From the NCBI GenBank assembly GCA_051646105.1, contig JBOFCO010000235.1, forward strand, positions 1-24,945: 24,945 nt of DNA, read 5' to 3'. The notes under the pieces are model-generated. The model saw only the letters and a list, made by a program, of their open reading frames with translations. It was not told the origin of the DNA and did not search any database. Each line of letters starts with the position of its first letter. The stretch's first letter is position 1. The position numbers and the translations under genes were made by a program. This stretch comes from JBOFCO01 sp051646105 (GTDB taxonomy: Bacteria > Pseudomonadota > Alphaproteobacteria > Rhodobacterales > Rhodobacteraceae). This document shows positions 21,864 to 24,945 of the stretch, piece after piece.

Positions 21864-22880
21864 TCAGAACTGGTCCTCGAAACGCTTGGCCAGATCCTCG
21901 ATGTTTTCCGGCGGCCATTCCTCGACATCCATGCCAAGGTGCAGGCCCATGCCGGACAGCACTTCCTTGATCTCGTTCAGCGACTTGCGGCCAAAGTTCG
22001 GCGTGCGCAGCATCTCGGCTTCGGTTTTCTGGATCAGATCGCCGATATAGACGATGTTGTCGTTCTTCAGGCAGTTGGCCGAGCGCACGGAAAGCTCCAG
22101 CTCATCCACCTTTTTCAGCAGCAGCGGATTGAACTCCAGCCCTGCGTCGACTTCGCCCAATTTGGCAGATTCCGGTTCGTCGAAGTTGACGAAGATCGAA
22201 AGCTGGTCCTGAAGGATACGCGCGGCATAGGCCACGGCGTCATCCGGCGTCAGGCTGCCGTCAGTTTCGATTTTCATGGTCAGCTTGTCATAGTCCAGCA
22301 CCTGCCCCTCGCGGGTGGGCGTGACTTCATAGCTGGCTTTCTTGACCGGGGAATAGATCGCATCGATCGGGATCAGACCGATGGGCGCATCTTCCGGACG
22401 GTTCTTGTCGGCGGCGACATAGCCCTTGCCGGTGTTGACCGTCAGTTCCATGAACAACCGCGCACCATCGTCAAGGTGGCAGATCACGTGATCCTTGTTC
22501 AGGATCTCGATCCCGCTCGATTCCGAAATGTCACCGGCGGTGACCACGCCCGGCCCCTTGGCCGAAACCGACAGCCGCTTCGGGCCGTCGACATCCATAC
22601 GGATCGCCACGCCTTTCAGGTTCAGGACGATGTCTGTCACATCCTCGCGCACACCGGCAACGCTGGAAAATTCGTGCAGCACGTTGTCGATCTGCACCGA
22701 TGTGATCGCCGCACCTTGCAGCGACGACATCAGCACGCGGCGCAGCGCGTTGCCCAGCGTGAGGCCGAAGCCCCGCTCCAGCGGTTCGGCGATCAGCGTG
22801 GCCTGACGGGCCGGATCGTTGCCCGGCTTCACGTCAAGCTGCATCGGCTTGATGAGTTCGGCCCAGTTCTTGTGGATCAT
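21864..22880 (-). CDS. rpoA: RNA polymerase alpha subunit
   Basis: This subunit forms the assembly dimer of RNA polymerase, and its C-terminal domain contacts promoters and activators. The 338-residue protein starts with MIHKNWAELIKP at 22880, preceded by GGAGG; codons upstream to 22967 are spacer. The N-terminal dimerisation domain (about 1-230) shows EPLERGFGLTLGNALRRVLMSSLQGAA. The C-terminal domain (about 250-320) shows LELSVRSANCLKNDNIVYIGDL and the helix-hairpin FGRKSLNEIKEVL. The end WPPENIEDLAKRFEDQF is typical of alphaproteobacteria. The length matches the family. Confidence 0.99.
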   Translation of the reverse strand: MIHKNWAELIKPMQLDVKPGNDPARQATLIAEPLERGFGLTLGNALRRVLMSSLQGAAITSVQIDNVLHEFSSVAGVREDVTDIVLNLKGVAIRMDVDGPKRLSVSAKGPGVVTAGDISESSGIEILNKDHVICHLDDGARLFMELTVNTGKGYVAADKNRPEDAPIGLIPIDAIYSPVKKASYEVTPTREGQVLDYDKLTMKIETDGSLTPDDAVAYAARILQDQLSIFVNFDEPESAKLGEVDAGLEFNPLLLKKVDELELSVRSANCLKNDNIVYIGDLIQKTEAEMLRTPNFGRKSLNEIKEVLSGMGLHLGMDVEEWPPENIEDLAKRFEDQF

Positions 22881-22990
22881 GCGCTTGCCTCCATACCTGT
22901 CTGCCCCCATGTCCCGAAGATGCAGACGCCCGAGGAAAAATGGCGAACCGGGCCGCGCGCGTGGCACGACCCGGCAAAGTTCATCAGCCG

Positions 22991-23380
22991 TCAGACGCGG
23001 CGGCGCTTGGGCGGACGGCAGCCGTTGTGCGCGATCGGCGTCACATCACGGATCGATGTGATCGACAGGCCGACGGCTGCCAGCGCACGCAGGGCCGATT
23101 CACGGCCCGAACCGGGGCCCTGCACCTCGACCTCGATGGTGCGGACGCCGTGTTCCTGCGCCTTGCGGGCTGCATCTTCAGCAGCCATCTGCGCCGCATA
23201 GGGAGTCGATTTCCGGCTGCCCTTGAAACCCATCGTACCGGCCGACGACCACGAGATCGCGTTGCCCTGCACGTCAGAGATCAGGATTTTGGTGTTGTTG
23301 AAGCTGGAATTCACATGAGCAACGCCTGCGGCGATGTTCTTGCGTTCCTTTTTCTTCATGCGGGTCTTGTCGCGTGCCAT
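22991..23380 (-). CDS. rpsK: 30S ribosomal protein S11
   Basis: This is a small-subunit platform protein of 129 residues. It shows the conserved AHVNSSFNNTKILISDVQGN, the central WSSAGTMGFKGSRKSTPYAAQ and the C-terminal PIAHNGCRPPKRRRV. The ATG at 23380 has a strong GGGGAGGG upstream. rpsM ends 15 bases before it; a 110-base spacer with no recognisable gene separates it from rpoA. Confidence 0.99.
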   Translation of the reverse strand: MARDKTRMKKKERKNIAAGVAHVNSSFNNTKILISDVQGNAISWSSAGTMGFKGSRKSTPYAAQMAAEDAARKAQEHGVRTIEVEVQGPGSGRESALRALAAVGLSITSIRDVTPIAHNGCRPPKRRRV

Positions 23381-23395
23381 ATCTGAACCCTCCCC

Positions 23396-23764
23396 TTACT
23401 TCTTCTTGCCGGCGATCGGCTTCGCCGGGCCCTTGCGGGTGCGGGCATTGGTGTGGGTGCGCTGGCCGCGCACGGGCAGATTGCGGCGATGACGCAGGCC
23501 ACGGTAGCAGCCCAAGTCCATCAGACGCTTGACGTTGGTTGCGACTTCACGGCGCAGGTCACCTTCAACGGTGAAATTCGCATCGATGAATTCGCGGATC
23601 TGCAGCACTTCGGCATCGGTCAGATCATTCACGCGGCGGGCGCGGTCGATACCGACGGCCTCGCAGATCTTTTCGGCGTTCAGCGCACCGATGCCGTGGA
23701 TGTATTGAAGCGCGATAGGAACGCGCTTGGAAGTCGGGATATTGACGCCAGCGATACGTGCCAC
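23396..23764 (-). CDS. rpsM: 30S ribosomal protein S13
   Basis: This is a small-subunit head protein of 122 residues, contacting tRNA and the large-subunit bridge. Sequence hallmarks are MARIAGVNIPTSKRVPIALQYIHGIG, CYRGLRHRRNLPVRGQRTHTNARTRKG and the basic tail KPIAGKKK. The start codon is GTG at 23764 (GTG GCA CGT), preceded by AAAGGAAAA. A hairpin in the leader (23785-23804) and a promoter-like pair (23893-23921) lie upstream. It is the first gene of the alpha operon block. Confidence 0.98.
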   Translation of the reverse strand: MARIAGVNIPTSKRVPIALQYIHGIGALNAEKICEAVGIDRARRVNDLTDAEVLQIREFIDANFTVEGDLRREVATNVKRLMDLGCYRGLRHRRNLPVRGQRTHTNARTRKGPAKPIAGKKK

Positions 23765-23784
23765 GCCGGTTTTCCTTTCGTTGC

Positions 23785-23810
23785 GGTTCCGTAATGCCGG
23801 AACCTTTTTT
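23785..23810 (+). terminator. Leader hairpin of rpsM; intrinsic terminator on the plus strand
   Basis: GGTTCCG (23785-23791) pairs perfectly with CGGAACC (23798-23804) around TAATGC, and TTTTTT (23805-23810) follows on the plus strand. Read rightward it is a model Rho-independent terminator against antisense transcription. Read on the minus strand it is a hairpin in the rpsM 5' leader, just upstream of the ribosome-binding site and preceded by an A-run. In that orientation it could take part in autoregulation. Confidence 0.75.
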
Positions 23811-23892
23811 CACAACCGCAGTAGGCCGGATGCCGCCTGCGCATCGGGTGCATGGCAAGCCACACAAGCCGAATCTCTATCAGAGACGCCGT

Positions 23893-23921
23893 GACCTATT
23901 GGCTTTTCAGCGTAAGGTCAA
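23893..23921 (-). promoter_or_regulatory. Putative promoter of the rpsM-rpsK-rpoA-rplQ operon
   Basis: On the minus strand TTGACC (23916-23921) is followed after 17 bases by TAGGTC (23893-23898). This leaves a leader of about 125 bases before the rpsM GTG. The -35 is good and the -10 is weak. Confidence 0.4.
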
Positions 23922-23946
23922 GCACCCTGCCCTGTGCTGTCAGGGG

Positions 23947-24597
23947 TTACGCTGTGTCAAGGATGCGGGCGATGGATGCCGCCACCTTGTCCACCTCGGC
24001 CAGACCATCCACGGTGAACAATCCGCCAAGGGCATAGTAGTAGCCGATCAGCGGGGATGTCTTTTTATAGTATTCCATCAGCCGGGTCTTCAGCGCGTCT
24101 TCGTTGTCGTCCGCACGTCGCTTCAGGTCGGTCGAACCGCAGGCATCGCAAACGCCGGGCTGCGCGGTGGGCCGGGTCTGGTCGTGATATACTTCCCCGC
24201 AATTTCCGCAGGTGAAGCGCCCGGTGATCCGCGCGACAAGCGCCGCGTCATCCACCTGCATCTCGATCACCGCATCCAGGGTTTGGCCCTTGCTGGACAG
24301 CAACTGCCCCAGCGCATCCGCCTGCGGCAGCGTCCGGGGAAAGCCGTCAAAGATGACGCCCGCACCGGGATTGGCGGCAAGCTTTTCCTCGATCAGCCCG
24401 ATCACGATCTCATCGGTGACAAGCGCGCCCTTGGCCATCACCTCGGCCACCTTGCGGCCCATCTCGGTGCCCGACTCTTTCGCCTCGCGCAGCATGTCGC
24501 CAGTCGAAAGCTGGATCATGCCCCGCTCTTCCACAAGTTTCCGGGCCTGGGTGCCCTTGCCCGCGCCGGGCGGTCCCAGAAGTATGATATTGGTCAT
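23947..24597 (-). CDS. adk: Adenylate kinase (zinc-lid type)
   Basis: This enzyme interconverts ATP + AMP and 2 ADP, holding the cellular adenylate balance. The 216-residue long-form protein has P-loop GPPGAGKGT (8-16), AMP-site STGDMLREA (31-39), DGFPRT (84-89) and a LID containing CxxC at 130/133 and CxxC at 150/153. Those four cysteines bind structural zinc. The ATG at 24597 overlaps the secY stop by four bases (ATGA). The secY-adk-rpsM order is the standard spc/alpha junction. Confidence 0.98.
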   Translation of the reverse strand: MTNIILLGPPGAGKGTQARKLVEERGMIQLSTGDMLREAKESGTEMGRKVAEVMAKGALVTDEIVIGLIEEKLAANPGAGVIFDGFPRTLPQADALGQLLSSKGQTLDAVIEMQVDDAALVARITGRFTCGNCGEVYHDQTRPTAQPGVCDACGSTDLKRRADDNEDALKTRLMEYYKKTSPLIGYYYALGGLFTVDGLAEVDKVAASIARILDTA

Positions 24598-24945
24598 CGC
24601 CGGGTCGGTGCCTTTTTCGTGGTGGTTCCACCACGCTTCTTGCCGCGAAGCTGCGATTTTTCAATCAGCCCTTCGTACTGGTGGGCCAGAAGATGCGACT
24701 GCACCTGATTGATTGTGTCCATCGTCACCGACACCACGATCAGCACCGAAGTGCCGCCGAAGTAGAACGGGATCGCAAGCTGGCTGCGCAGGATTTCGGG
24801 CAGCAGGCAGACAAGCGCCAGATAGCCCGCACCAACAACCAGAATCCGCGTCACGATGTAATCAAGATGCTCTGCCGTACGCTGCCCCGGACGGATACCC
24901 GGAATGAAACCGCCCTGGTTCTTCAGGTTGTCGGCCACGTCCTCG
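24594..24945 (-). CDS. secY: Protein translocase subunit SecY (C-terminal part; 5' end outside window)
   Basis: The last 116 residues of SecY, the channel subunit of the general secretion machinery, are visible. They include NLKNQGGFIPGIRPGQRTAEHLDY (family motif before membrane segment 9), two further hydrophobic segments (IVTRILVVGAGYLALVCLLPEI and GGTSVLIVVSVTMDTINQVQ) and the cytosolic tail HLLAHQYEGLIEKSQLRGKK. The tail ends in a Thr/Lys-rich basic stretch. The stop overlaps the adk start. The rest runs off the right edge. Confidence 0.97.
   Translation of the reverse strand, partial: EDVADNLKNQGGFIPGIRPGQRTAEHLDYIVTRILVVGAGYLALVCLLPEILRSQLAIPFYFGGTSVLIVVSVTMDTINQVQSHLLAHQYEGLIEKSQLRGKKRGGTTTKKAPTRR

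Overview
This 24.9 kb window comes from the chromosome of a GC-rich alphaproteobacterium, most likely a member of the Rhodobacterales (Paracoccus/Rhodobacter-like). The evidence is the alphaproteobacterial protein types (YidC beginning MDNDNQKN, an ATP12-family chaperone, an Aap/Bzt amino-acid transporter, a LuxR/LuxI pair), the gene order, and the dense packing with overlapping start and stop codons. The genus is an inference; no rRNA or other decisive marker is present. I see no insertion sequence, prophage, CRISPR array, tRNA or rRNA gene, and no gene-free stretch longer than 300 bases.

Left part, 1-11158. A sensor histidine kinase gene leaves the left edge on the minus strand and diverges from a long plus-strand run: rpmH, rnpA, yidD, ttcA, a degenerate-GGDEF/EAL protein, yidC, a MOSC-domain protein, engB, argB, an eight-cysteine putative iron-sulfur protein, a SixA-type histidine phosphatase and a DUF1353-like protein. 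rpmH-rnpA-yidD-yidC-engB is a widespread bacterial block for ribosome, tRNA-processing and membrane-protein-insertion functions. Here ttcA and the EAL gene lie between yidD and yidC. Many junctions overlap (ATGA, GTGA, TGATG), which suggests translational coupling.

Middle, 11225-16184, minus strand. A complete general amino-acid ABC transporter operon reads aapJ-aapQ-aapM-aapP (bztABCD in Rhodobacter). It has a recognisable promoter, a strong dyad upstream of that promoter, a leader hairpin, and a perfect 10-bp hairpin between the binding-protein gene and the first permease gene. AapM is unusually long, with extra membrane segments.

Right-middle, 16160-21273. On the minus strand lie luxR, luxI, rarA, crcB, an RluC/D-type pseudouridine synthase and an ATP12-family chaperone. 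They are co-directional with short gaps and end at a hairpin plus T-run. luxR has an intact-looking promoter placed so close to its ATG that the mRNA would be nearly leaderless. A 60-codon ORF reads divergently from interleaved promoter elements. This compact quorum-sensing locus, next to housekeeping genes, is the most interesting accessory part of the window.

Right edge, 21251-24945, minus strand. This is the end of the spc operon plus the alpha operon: secY (partial), adk, rpsM, rpsK, rpoA, rplQ, closed by a likely bidirectional terminator. The rpsM leader contains a perfect hairpin which, read on the plus strand, is a textbook intrinsic terminator. The rpoA-rplQ spacer holds three consecutive hairpins.
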